Source: Pipra filicauda (taxonomy: Eukaryota > Chordata > Aves > Passeriformes > Pipridae). From it: 64,000 nucleotides of DNA. A program made the position numbers and the translations under genes. Location of the stretch: positions 4,807,049 to 4,871,048 of the forward strand of contig NW_024104365.1 in the NCBI RefSeq assembly GCF_003945595.2, given 5' to 3'. Below the pieces are notes generated by a model. The model was given only the letters and a program-made list of their open reading frames with translations, did no database searches and was not told the DNA's origin. Positions 1-12,300 of the stretch are shown here, piece after piece; the first letter of the stretch is position 1, and each line of letters opens with the position of its first letter.

Positions 1-3000
1 GAGAAATATCTGTAGCTGCAAAAATGTCAGCAGGTAACTGAAAGTTTTTAGGTTTGCTGTATTTGCGTTTACACTGTGTGGGCTATACAGAGCTAAGATC
101 AGTTAGAGACAGATGAGCATAATAAAAGATTTGCATGTTAACAGTTTGAAAAATCATATCAGTCTATTAGTTTGCTTCATGATTAAAGGACATGCAAAAT
201 TAGACAAAATTTTCTCCGGAGAGTAGCACTGGCAATGCTGAACGTAATCATTAGAACCCAGCAAAGGGTGAAAAAACAATGGTTTGTGAATCAGTTCACT
301 AAATGGGGCTAGTATTATTAGACCAGATGCTTCAGGACCTGTATTTTCACCCCTGAATATTTGTAGGACTGGTTTGCATTTGCACCAGCATTTGTGGTGC
401 AGCTTCTGATAATTGAAGCAGCTCTATTCATTCTGAAGCAGTAGCATTCATGCCAGAAGTTTCTTTCTGATCTCTCTATCTGTACATGCAAGTACTTGGT
501 GGTGACCAGAGCAAGTTAAATGGAAAATGAGCGAGACAGATCTGAAAGCTGTTTATAGGTCTCTTTTTCTTTAGTAAGAAGAAGAGATGTGTTCAATTTT
601 GTCTTCTTCTGTCCCACAACAAACACATAAACATAAAGAGTCTCCATAAGAGTCACCAGAAGTTTCTTCTGGGGGGCTCCAGGGTCAGGAAGACAAGCAA
701 GAGAGAATAGCACCCAAAAACTTATGGACTTATTCATTTACAATGCCCTTTGACATAGTGTGCTTTCCACTTTTTTTCTGAGAGTTTAAAGACCCAATAA
801 TTTTATAGAGTATTCAGAGAGCAAGAATTATGTTGATCAGTTGAACTGATAATGCAGACCTGATTCTGAATATTGAAAATGAGTTGTTCAGATCTCATCA
901 GTATGATTTATATGCAATTGGCATGAACTGTGGCTATTTCTAGAACAGTTCTTTAATAGAAAAAAAAAGGGTATCTGACCTATAAATTCTGTCAAATACT
1001 CTATTTGTTTAACGAACCTCATTTGTTATAATGAGCCATTAGATTGCTATCAGAATTGACATTAGAATGAAATTTTAATTGCTGCAATTTAACTTCTAAT
1101 GATTAAAAACAAATTAACAATTCAAGTTTTTCCTGACTTCCATACTTGTTTGAGGGAGTTGGGTGTCACTTAGCCTTGTGCACAAGAACGTGAACCACTG
1201 GAGAATCCCCTTCATTCAGCAGCATTGTTGTTACTAGCTGGAAAGGGCAGTTGAGTGGGAAGGAAAGAGGTTCTCTGTTCAAGCATGTAATAAAGTGAAG
1301 GAAGCCAAAGTCCCTTTTAGTCTTCCAATAATGCTTCTCTCCCTCTGAACAGCTTCAGTTGAGAAGGCAGTTTCTATGTATTTTGGCACATCTCTTTCTC
1401 TTCATTTAGGGGATCTATCCTCTTGTCCATATGAAATAAGAGAAACCCTATATATATGAATCTTCTGAAACAAGTTTTAATATACAGGTCTTTCTTTTGT
1501 TAGCTGCTGTCAGACACGAGCGGTAGGAAAACAACCCTCTTGTCAGAAACCCAGCTGCTTGTTCATGTCTCCTACTTGTTGATGATGAGTTTGGGTTTTC
1601 TGATGGTAAGTGGCAGATGCACAGTGTTAACATCACGAGGACCCAAAGCTTAGAGTGATGTGTAACTTTTCTCAAATGTGTGTAGCAGCAGACTGGTTTT
1701 AGTCAAGCTACGTTAGGAAAAATTTTGCTTGTACTGTCAAATTCTAGGAAAGAAGGAAATTTAAATCCTAGGAAACTGACATTAGCAAAATATTTTTCCT
1801 CTTCTGTTTCAGTAGTTTCTGTAGTTGCTGAAATATGCCTAGACAAGGGCGCATATCTTATTTACTTATTTATGATGAAAATAATTGTGCAACATGTGGA
1901 TCCTGAGCAAAGCATCTTCTGTGGTTTTCCCTGTGGTTAGGTTATGTGATGCCATTGGTATCTTAAAATACAGAATTTCTATTTAAAAATCAAAGGCATC
2001 ATATGAATAAAAAGCCTACTTCGGGTGACAAATAGCAGTTTTTCAGAGCATTTTGTCTTCTAATTCTATGTTCTATAAAGAGCATGTAGAATAAGCTTGG
2101 TTTATGTTGTTTGTTATTAAAAGCAGTGAGCACTTTTAAATGTTATGAGTTCTGGAAAGCCTGTATGCATGGCTGAGCTGTGTATTCACAGGCATCCTTT
2201 TCACAAGTAGGAGTGTAAATAATGGTGGTGTTACTACAGTAAAGAGGATAAAGACTTAGGTTCATAAGTTTGTGTGACATGATGGTAAATATTTTGCTCT
2301 AGAATGGTTAGAGTTTTAAGGTGTAATTTTTGTTGAAGATTTTTTTTGGTAAAGTTTTGGCCCCTGAGAACCATAAAAATTGATGGTTCCTACTGATAAA
2401 ATCAACTCTAAAGGCAGTAATGATACATCTGTCACTGGAGGTTGAAGGAAAGTGAATGCTTTATGATTCAAGAGCTTTCAAACTTGTTAAAATTAGATTA
2501 AAATGCTGCAAATCTTGTTTTGAGAAGAGAACAGGTTTTTACCTTTGATGGTTTTCAGAAAGATCAGAGGTAGTTCTCTCTGTTTACATCAGAGAATGCT
2601 AGAGCTCGTGCCTGTTGCTTTTCCATGAGGCACTTAAAAATATTTGATTAGCTGAATCCTTATTTTTTCCCTTTTCTGCTAAGAAACTCACCTGGACTCA
2701 CTAACAAAGATTCGTAAGCTTGGCAGTGTTTCACTTATCCAGCCCTCTCCTGATTTCTGTGTGTGCACATGCATAGATTTTTTTAAATAAATCTCAATAG
2801 TCAAAATTAATTTTTAAAATTGGCAATGCTGGGGACTTCATTCTCATTTTTGTCATTTGTTTAATACCGTTTAAAGAGAAACATTTTTTGTTTCATTGTA
2901 TGCACTGTTTTGTCAGCATGTACCTCTCTGGGAGAAAAAGCCTTTTCAATGTTCTGTCTATCCTCAAAGCATGGTGTATCTTCTGTTCCTTGCATTGTTT

Positions 3001-6000
3001 GGAGCACTGTCTCAATGTCCTTTTACTGCAGAAATGCCTATTTTGTATTGGGAGTACCTAATACCTCCTATTACAGTGATCCTGTCTCACAGAGCACTCC
3101 TCACGTCAGAATTAATGAAAACCACCACCAGGTTGTGAGTCTCAAGCTGAGAAACCATACCATGTTGAGGAGCAGAGGAGTGGAGGGAAGCGGGGGAAGA
3201 AAGCCTCTTTTCCAGTGCATTTGGGCTCCATTGAGCACACCAGATTGCCCTTCATTTCCTAATGAAGGCTGCACCCAGCCATCAAGTGCATCTGCCGTAG
3301 CTCATAAGCAGGATCACTGCAGTCTTAGGGAGATGTCTTGTTGAAATGGACAGTATCTGTGGCACAAACTTACATGGGGGATGAAGGTTTCCAATTATGT
3401 TGTAGCACTGTGTCATGTTGGTTTAGAGACAAACAAAAGCAAACCAACCCTAACCCTGGGTACAGCAGGGAATCCTTCTATAGGTTGCTCTATTTCTGTC
3501 TGGAAAGATCAAGGCTAGACAAAGGACTGATGCCCAGTGACCTTGCATTCTTCCCAGACTGTAATGTTCACTCTTTGTTCTTAAGATGTGAGTATACCCT
3601 GATGTAGGCCAACAGCAGTTACTGTCTGATTTCACACTCACCACTGTCTAATACTGCAGTATACCAATAAAGCATGGACCTTAAACAACTGGAGAGGTTG
3701 CTGGCTACTAAACCAACACCAAGCTTGATGAGACTATAAGCATGTCAAGCCATTTAACTGTGTATGCATGGAATTAATTTTTTATTATTTTTAGTTTCAC
3801 CTGTACCGAAGGCTTTTACTCATTCTAACTGGTATTTTGCTGTAAAACTGTCACTGATTTAATTGTTTTGTCCAATTGCTAGCTGATGCTTTGTCCTAAA
3901 TATGAGGAAATTGGTTCATTGAGAAGGTGCACCATTTTCCCAAATTCCGCTCACTGCCATGGGCACACATTTTGAAGCTGTGAAGTCAAAGTGAATATTT
4001 CTCCCTGTGAAGTTCATCTTCAAGCCAAGCAGAGTTAGATTGGGTCTCTTCCTGAGTTGCTTTTAATTCCTATTTCTCCTCAAATTCTTTGGTACTGCGT
4101 TCAGGGATGTTTGTACATGAATTTATGGCTGTGTATAACTACTTTTCTAACTAACAAACTGTATCCAGTTTGGTTCATGTAATAGGGAAGAGGAGCACAG
4201 CTTGATGAACTGGTTCTTTTGAAGCTTTTGTGGAAGTCAGTGGGATTTTGTTCTTGCATTGAGGGAGAACAGAGCAGAATCTCCATCCCATAACTCTTCA
4301 GCAAAATGACTGTGCCTGGTTCACAGCTGAAGAGAGGGGATGGACACCCTTATTAAACTCTTCTCCAATCTAAAGTACTTCAGTGATTGGTATATGAAAA
4401 CTCTTTTTATCTTATCTGGTGCTATCTGTCCGCCATATCATTTTGTACTATGCATCTTTCTCTGACCAAAATGTTTAGACACAAGTTAGAGCTATGCAAC
4501 CAGTGTGAAAATGGAAAATTAAGCTGGACTGTGTGGCCACAGCAGCAGCAGCTTTGTTAGATACTTTCTTATTATGCATTCTTCATATGCTCAGTAATGC
4601 CAAGGACAAAGGGGCAACAAGTTGGGTTCCATCTGCCAGACTGGAGTTTAGAAAACACTGATCCCATGTTAAAGCAGAGTAACTGGGATATTGATGTCAC
4701 CAGCCTCCCCTGACTGCAGAGCAGGCTGTGGAGCAGGCATAAGAGCAAGTAGGCCCTGCAACGTTCCAGGTATTGAGAAAGGTGCTTTTCTGGTTCTTAA
4801 CATGTTTTAATTTATAATAATAATAACAACCTTGAGAACAATATAACTTTTAACATTGGTGAGCTCTTAAGCTGTATGTGAAGTTTTCCAGCAGAATTTC
4901 AGTCTCTTTCAATAATGATTGATGTATTCTCTCAGTTTCCATAATTGAGTCATTTTTGCTTTTTGGTACTCCACAGAGAAGGAACATTCCCATGAGCATC
5001 TTAACACTGCTGTACTATTCCTCACTGTTAAAAAAGAGTGTGGATGGATGGGAACTGTTTCTTTTGAAGCAGATGCAGAACACTAAATGGCCTCAGTTTG
5101 TTATTTAGCAGCTACAAGAGAAAAGGAAAAGAGGAGGAGTATCTTCAAGATACATTGAGTCCCATTTTTCTCCCTCACAAAGAGGGCAGCTCCCCCATGT
5201 TAACTTAAAGTCTCTGACCAAAGATTTCTGATGATCTTGTGCTGTCTATGTAGTCAACAAAGAAGGAGGCAGCAGGCAGTTCAGGTCACCTGTGATGTGA
5301 ATTGACCTCTGGGACAGACTTTCTTCATCAACTGAAAAATACTGATTTCAACTGTTTTTTCCTTGATATGAGCCATGTCTTAAAGCAGTATCACTCAGCC
5401 AGCCCAACGCTCCATAGACACCAACCTCAGCACCAGTCCCTATGGATTAACATTTGTGTGTGATGGGAGGCTGGAGTAAAGCAGATGTGGCTGGTGGGAT
5501 GGACCACAACTTATTCCTCTCCGGCAGGGCACCCACAGTTTGCCAGCACTCCTATGCCTTCCCACCACCCAATTGCAGCAAGCAACTAATGTGTATTTTG
5601 ACAAAGGTATTATTTGATTTTAGCCACTGGCTTGATTTTGTGTAGCACATTGAACATGTATGTTGGTGGGGAGCAATCTGGGACATGTGTAAAGCTAGGA
5701 AGATAACTCATAATTTCATATCCTATGGCCATGTAAAATGCCATTGTCATTTCATGGATTTTTTTTCAAATTAGATTTCAGTCAAGTTTTACTCCTCTGT
5801 CACCTTCCCTACTGCAACACTTTAGTCCAATGCCTGGAGAATAAATTAGCTCAGTGGAACTAAGAACCACTCCAGGTATTTTGGCATTGATGAGCCAATC
5901 TGGCATACTGTGGTAAAGTACATTCTCATTATTTGTCACTGTCGTCAACCAGTGTTTGTTTCTCATCTTAAACCCAAGCTTAGAAAATAATTGAAGCACA

Positions 6001-7108
6001 TGCTTATTAATTCCTACCCACTCCACCAAGGATAAAATTTTTGTATGCACTTAAGCAATCCTTAGATAAACATTCTTTTGTACTTCTCTTGGTTTGTGTG
6101 TATACAGCTGACTCTATTATATTTGAAAGATGGCCCAAGTCTGAATCTAAATAAAAATCACTTGGAGTACTAGCAAAGAAAATTCCATGTTACCAGCTGC
6201 AAACCTTTTAGGCCTCCAATGCATGGTACCATTTGACATCTGGCAACTGACATACTAATAATTGCCTGTCAATCATGAATCCTTTAGGGTAAAATGTGAG
6301 GAATTGCGGTACCTTGTAAATAAGATTGGTCTTCTCCCTTCTGTTTCTGTTTATATTCTGCAGCATGTAGTTGATGAGTAGAGCCTGCAGGAATATACTC
6401 TTCTGTGGCTGGAGGTCAGATGAAACACTTGGTTAATACAGGTTATTGATTCCTCACTTCTGTAAAAAAGAGAAAGTCACTGTAGCATTGTCACGACCCA
6501 TCAGCGTGACACATGTCCTGGTTGATTGGCAATGGGGGAGGGAAGACCTTCCATTTTCGTTTTTTCATGGCTTACTGACTTACAGCAAAACAAATTTGTT
6601 TCCCACCTTTACCAGAACAACGTCCAATGTGTTGATCTTTATGGCAGTGTTGGTTGTAATCAGGCCCCAGAATGTACTAATGTAAGAGAATTTTGAGACC
6701 CTTTCGTAATGTAGCTGCTTTCTTATACCTAGCTTTAATTTTCACTTGGTTCAGCACACTGGCAGATGGGGCCTAACTGAGCTCTTGCTTGTAGGTGGTG
6801 GTGGTTGGTCACTGCTCATGCCCACATTGATACCAAAAGGGAGGATGCAGCATTTCAGCCTGCTGCGAAATGACTTTGAGAATGTCAGTGATGCATTGAT
6901 ATGCAAGTCTTTAATCAATGGGTGTATACGCAATGCTGTGAGCCACCAGGCACATTTTTTTGTGATACTTTCCATAATACTTTTCCCAAGTTATGTCTTC
7001 CAACTCTAGAATAGGAAGTCTTTCTAATTCATTGTCTATTCAATATTTTGTAGTTTGAAATACTTGAGTAGTACTGATAAAAGTTCCAGTACCTCAGAAG
7101 TTAGATCT

Positions 7109-7168
7109 AGGATTATAGATAGGTAGGTAGATAAGTCAATATATCTATGTCTATCTATCACAGATAGG
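7109..7168. repeat. Degenerate GATA/TATC tetranucleotide tract
   Basis: Runs of gatagGTAG-type units followed by tatctatg/ctatctatc units form a short, imperfect tetranucleotide microsatellite with some inverted symmetry. It lies deep in an intron and no function is suggested. Confidence 0.55.
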
Positions 7169-8682
7169 TGCTATTTAACTCCTAGACTACAATACCTGTG
7201 AACTTCTCACAGAGGTGCAAATCATTTTTTTGCTGTCGTATGACAGGCATAGTGCCAGAATTTCTTTGTTTCCACGTTTGAGGTGATATCACTTTTCTTA
7301 TATCTTTTGTAATGTAGTTAAATAATTTTAACCTTACAACCTTGCTATTAATCTGTTTCACTATTTCTTAATGATGAATTCGATTTCTTTTGAAAATACT
7401 GTATATAGTTGTGTGCTAGTGTCAATAAAATTGACATTTGTGTAACAAGCTGTGGCATTTTCTCAAATTTCACTGAACATTGATTTAGTGTGAAACTGTT
7501 GGTAAATCCTTTCTTGCTAGCTGTAATAATATAGACTTTTATTTCAGACAAATACTGCTTTGACTCTGATTTATAATCGGCTACGTAACTGTCATGATTA
7601 CATAAACTGATAACTGTACTGGCTTTTTCCTTCTCTTTTCAAAGGAATGATTTATAAACATGAACTGGTTTGGAATTGGAAAACATTCATGTTCTAGCAA
7701 TAAATCTTGAGTTCTTCCAGAAAATAAATAGGTTTTACTGCTGGCCTAATTATATTTATTTTTTATTATATTATATTTACCAAAACATCTCAGCTGTGTT
7801 TTTTAGCAACAGGAACATTTACCTGTCATAATTTAGGGAGGACACAAACACATGATAGTAAATTGTATTTGACCTTAATTATATACAGTGTTGTATGTGT
7901 TTTACACTTAATCTTAGACAGCCATAAGAAGTCATAATCAAGAGCTTGTCACATTTTTTGATCCAGTTTTAGTGTATGATACCAAATCAGTACAGATGTA
8001 AATGTTCTTCCATATGACAGATCCTTCTTCTAAAACACGTTTAGATTTTCAGAGGTTTGGAGGAGGAGATAACTGGGAGGACACTGCGCATTTTTGGCAA
8101 ATTTTCTTTTTGTGCAGTCAGTAATCTGGCTGCCTTCCGGAAGACAAAATGCTAATTTCAGTAATATTTAATGTAGTGTATATGAATCCATGAAAGTGTA
8201 ATTAATTGTCTAATTCTTTAATATTTTTAATCCAAAATTAAATGGGACTTTATATCTGTGAAAATCTGAAATTGTCATGCTTTGTGCATTAAAAATATTG
8301 CTTTTCTTATGTAAATGTAATGCTAGCATTTCCATCCCAAACAATCAGAGGAGCATGGAAAGACCTACAAGGTATAATATACATACTTGTGTTGTGTGTA
8401 GAAATTGGGAAACTAGTAGTTTTTTCCCTTCATGTTAGATCTGACTGGTCTTAGCAGCAACACTGCTGTAGAAAGTTATTGTTTTTCTCTAGACTTCAGC
8501 CATATAGATTTGTTCTAATTTCTGTCCTGTAGTTCCCTGTGAAGTACTGATTTGAGTCTTTGTAGTTCTACTTTGCTAGAAAAAATGGCACTCCTAGGAT
8601 GATTCTCATATTGTTGTATTTATTCTGTTCCATAGAGTGGATTACAGTGGTGAAAATTTTTATATTAAGTTGATGGTTAGGC

Positions 8683-8935
8683 TCACAGAATCATAGGATG
8701 GCCTGGGTTGGAAGAGACCTTAAAGATCATCTAGTTCCAACCCCCCTGCCATTGGCAGGGACACCTCTCACTAGACCAGGTTTCTCAGAGCTCCATCAAA
8801 CCTGGTCTTGAACACTTCCAGGGATGGGGAATCCCCAGTTTCTCTGGGCAATCTGTACTAGTGCCTCACCACCCTCACAGTAAAGACTTGCAGCTCAGTC
8901 ATGTGTGCCTTGATCCCTTCCCTACAGAGACAGTA
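8683..8935 (-). mobile_element. CR1 LINE, truncated 3' end
   Basis: The segment opens with tcacagaatcatagg, followed by ggttggaagagacc, ttaaagatcatctagttcc, cactagaccagg and gcctcaccaccctcac. These are the hallmarks of the avian CR1 3' end read in reverse complement, so the element points to the minus strand with its 3' terminus at about 8683. It carries only the 3' untranslated part and fades into unique sequence around 8935. It is a typical 5'-truncated insertion with no coding capacity, 230 bp upstream of a FARP1 exon. Confidence 0.9.
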
Positions 8936-9155
8936 ATTTCAGCCCATTCCATCAGCTAAAAGACCCTTAAGCAGTCCCTTGGTTAATGCAAGTGGATGCA
9001 GTTCCTCTGGCTTCAAGGCCATTTGGGCTAGTTTGAGGACCCTGATGGCTGTGTCTTGTAGCATAATTTCACATGCTGCAATTTAAAATTGTAGCTCCTT
9101 TTGGTACTTTCTTGAGAGAGCTTGTCCTAACTAACTTCTCTTTTATCATTTTTCC

Positions 9156-9161
9156 TAGCAG
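9156..9161 (+). promoter_or_regulatory. FARP1: Tandem NAGNAG splice acceptor (TAGCAG)
   Basis: The polypyrimidine stretch ttttatcatttttcc is followed by TAGCAG. Use of the first AG starts the exon at 9159, and use of the second at 9162. The two differ by exactly one codon, both in frame with the Gly-Ser-Leu-Thr-Gly peptide that follows. The junction lies in the unstructured linker ahead of the DH domain. Confidence 0.7.
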
Positions 9162-9349
9162 GTTCTCTGACTGGCAGCCCTCACCTTTCAGAGCTTTCCA
9201 TCAATTCCCAAGGAGGACCATCAGTGGCAAATATGACTCTATCTCCAAACCTGAGCCCTGATGCCAAGCAGTCATCTCCCTTGGTCAGCCCTTTGCTGAA
9301 TGACCCATCATGCATCAGGACTGATGACGAGGAAGAGGTGAAAAGAAAA
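9162..9349 (+). CDS. FARP1: FARP1 exon: linker before DH domain
   Basis: The exon encodes a Ser/Pro-rich linker beginning GSLTGSPHLSELS (first G shared with the preceding exon) and ending in an acidic-to-basic stretch DDEEEVKRK. It holds 188 bases from the distal acceptor and enters in phase 1 (one base of the Gly codon comes from the previous exon). It exits in phase 0 at donor AAA|gtaagg. It matches the human FARP1 segment containing LSPNLSPD and SPLLND. This is the low-complexity region between the FERM/FA module and the catalytic DH domain, and it is likely disordered. Confidence 0.95.
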
Positions 9350-12300
9350 GTAAGGCATATGAAGATGGCCTTGGCTCTCTTTTCTGTGATGTGTTATAAT
9401 AAATCTGTGCCATTCCTGTTGGTTGAAACCTTAAGAGCTTGTTTGGACAGGATCTCCTATAAATCTAACTTGTTTTTAAGGAGTGGAGTTTGGTAGTTTG
9501 TTGTAACGAAAGAGTCAACTCCATTGTCTTACTAGATAGAAAATTTCCAGGTGATAGAAAGAAAAGAAACAGTGTTGAGCCTGATGTGGGAGTGTCCAAC
9601 CCAGGCTCTTCAGTCTGTCTCTGCTGGGAGCATCTGATTGTGGGAGTAGAAAATGCTCTTTTTGAGCAATAGCCTGCAGAGTTCAGCTGGCAGTGTTTGG
9701 CTCAGGCTCACTGTGGCAGCAAAAACCATAAGGGAGCATCACATCCAAAATCACTTTCTGAAAATAAAATGTTTGTCTGAGCCAGGGTGTTCTGGGTGCC
9801 TGCTGGCTTATCCCTCCTGTGCTGCGGGGCTAGAGGGGGTTGCTTTTGCCCTTCTGTGGTCTGTTTTTTCTCCTGGGCTTGGAGCAGGAGGAATAAAGTT
9901 GAAACTCAGGTGTCTTTGCAGGAAAATGGGAGTTTAAGGAAGATCTCTTTTCCCACTGTGCGTAGTTAGCAAGACATGTGAGAAAAATTTGAGAACAAGA
10001 AAAACCAAGAATCAGTTAATAGACTTAGGATTCTCTGTTTCAGTCCAGGTTAGAACAGCCAGTGACAGCTGTATATACCAGCTGATCATGGTTCCTTTGG
10101 TGGTATTTACTGACCAGGAAATGCCCACACAATCTCCACTTAATGTCTTTCCTAGCGTATCCACTGCATCGTTTGTCTTCAGAGAGGAAACAGAGAGGAA
10201 AAGGATCCATGGATGTTTTTTTCTTAAGTTTTGCTTCCTGAGCAACACAGAGGAAGATCAGCTGGGTTCCTTCAGCTCTTCAGAATTAAGACATTTTAAA
10301 TCTGTAGCTTACTCTAAAATTCTTCCCCTCTCCCGCTGTTAGGTTGTCCAGCCACACTGGGAAAATCCTATGAGTTTGAATTTTTCTGAGAGTATTTTTA
10401 CTGTGGATTTTCATCCTGGTGATGAAACTTATAATAATCAGACAATTTTTTGTCATATAGTCAAATTTTACATTTGATTCAAATGGTCATCTAGCTAGCC
10501 TTCAAGGGATTTCTTTGTGAACTTCAGAATGTGTCCTGCTCCAGGAATAAACTGAAAAGAACATCAGCCCCCCAAAGCAGTAGAAATCACCATGGCTGAA
10601 AAAGAAGTCTCCCAAAAACCCATAGAAAGTGCTTGTTCTCTTGTGTTTGCAAGGAAGGATTGTTTTCAGGGCTTCAGAGTTTAGGAACATTCAAGCATGA
10701 GTCACGGTAACCACAAGCAAGGGTCACTGGTTTGTAACAGTCTTCGTGATTCATTATCGACGTTTTTTTTTCTTCATAAAAGCAGAGGAAAACCTAATGT
10801 GTTTGCAATTTACAGAGATTCCCAACTGAGAAAGCTTACTTCATTGCTAAAGAAGCAGCCACTACAGAACGAACATACCTGAAGGACCTTGAAGTCATCA
10901 TATCGGTATGTTTACTGGAGCATTACTCATGAAGCATGTGAAGCTCTAGTCAGCGGTAGTATTTCATCTGCTCCATTTAACATCTTAACTGTTCCATGCT
11001 ACTTTTATATTCTGTACTGTAGGTATTCTTTGCAGTGCACAGGAGTGCTCCTCCAGGGAGGAAATAACACAAAAACCAGAAAGTAGAGGTCTTCACTGTG
11101 GTTAGTAACATGCACTATGAAACTATATCAGGCTGAGGAACTTGGGACACAGTGCAGTTATATTTTCTTGCTCTCATGCTTTGTGGTTGTAATTACTAAA
11201 ATGCCTGTGAGTTTTCAATGACTTCTCTTAAAACTGAAGTAGCTCCTTAGGGGCACATATAAATGTTTTCTACTGGATTAAATGCCCTCCATTTAACATG
11301 AAATATTGTGGAGTACCTCTTTGAATAATTCTGATTTTTCAGTAAGTGAAACTGTGTGTTAAAGGAATCATTAATCTGCAGTATCTGATCAGAGTGCGAT
11401 TGTTAAAATCGTCAAGGCAAATGTGTGCCATCTTTGCACACACACCAATAGTCTTGTTTCACTTCCAGTAATATTGCTGGAAGATTTGACCTGAAATAAC
11501 AATTGTCTGTGAAAGGGCACTGGATCCAAAACCCCTTGTGCTATTTCAGTCAGCTCCAGGACTCTCAGCTCTTTAATTGCCCACTGAGGTGCATTGCCCA
11601 CTCCTGTGTTGTGTTGTGGTAAGGAGGACATGCTGCAGGGGAGAGTGTTGGGACCAGCTGGGAACCAGGACCACACTTTCTCCTCCGCTTCTTGTGTGTT
11701 CCAGGACCCCACATGACAGATGAAGCTAATCTGACATCAGCTCAGACATAGCCAATATAGCATGGTTTTTATAGTAAAAAGTAACTGTGGCCCCACTGCT
11801 GCTTACCCCGGCTTTGTGAGAAGCCAGGCCAATGAGGGAAGAGGCCAGGTTCTGTGGGACAGTGGTCATTGCTGCAGTGTCAACAGCAGATATGCAGATA
11901 TGTTGTGTTTCACCCAGTGGCTGCAGAAACAAAGTTTTAGCTCTTCAGAGCTAAAACCCATTTTCTTCTTGTGGTAGGCAAATTTGAATTTGCTGGTTCG
12001 CCAAGAGGGATAGGCCTGGTCATTAGCATAGTTGTATCAGCTGTGCTCCACAAAGACTGGCCCGGGAGGCCACTGAGAGTGAATAAGTATCCAGCATCAC
12101 TGGAAAAGGAACAAATGGTGTGCATGAATTTTGAGGCTTGGTAGATGTGCTTCACCTTTAGCTCTGCTCAGTGTGGAGATAAAGCAGGAGAGGGAGGCTT
12201 GGGAGAGATCTCTCTTTATCCCAAGCCTGGCTCAGCTCCAGCTGATGCAGTGTCAAGCAAGACTGCTGTAACAGCCTTCTGTGGTCCAAACAGGCTTCTA

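Larger units (their letters stand above)
1..9158 (+). other. FARP1: FARP1 intron (3' portion) upstream of first visible exon
   Basis: No exon-like open stretch with FARP1 similarity was seen here. The expected upstream exon, ending in the proline/glutamine-rich linker before GSLTG, was not found, so this is read as intron. The open frames of up to 144 codons (2910-3344) have no recognisable similarity. A CR1 tail lies at 8683-8935 and a degenerate GATA-type repeat near 7109-7168. The first coding exon starts just beyond the right end. Confidence 0.75.

Noticed and set aside
2896..3344. Overlapping plus-strand open frames of 80 and 144 codons
   Set aside because: No similarity to the FARP1 FERM, FA or linker sequence, no convincing splice signals, and composition typical of intron.
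9224..9496. 90-codon frame starting within the first FARP1 exon
   Set aside because: It merely reads through the exon's donor at 9350 into the intron.
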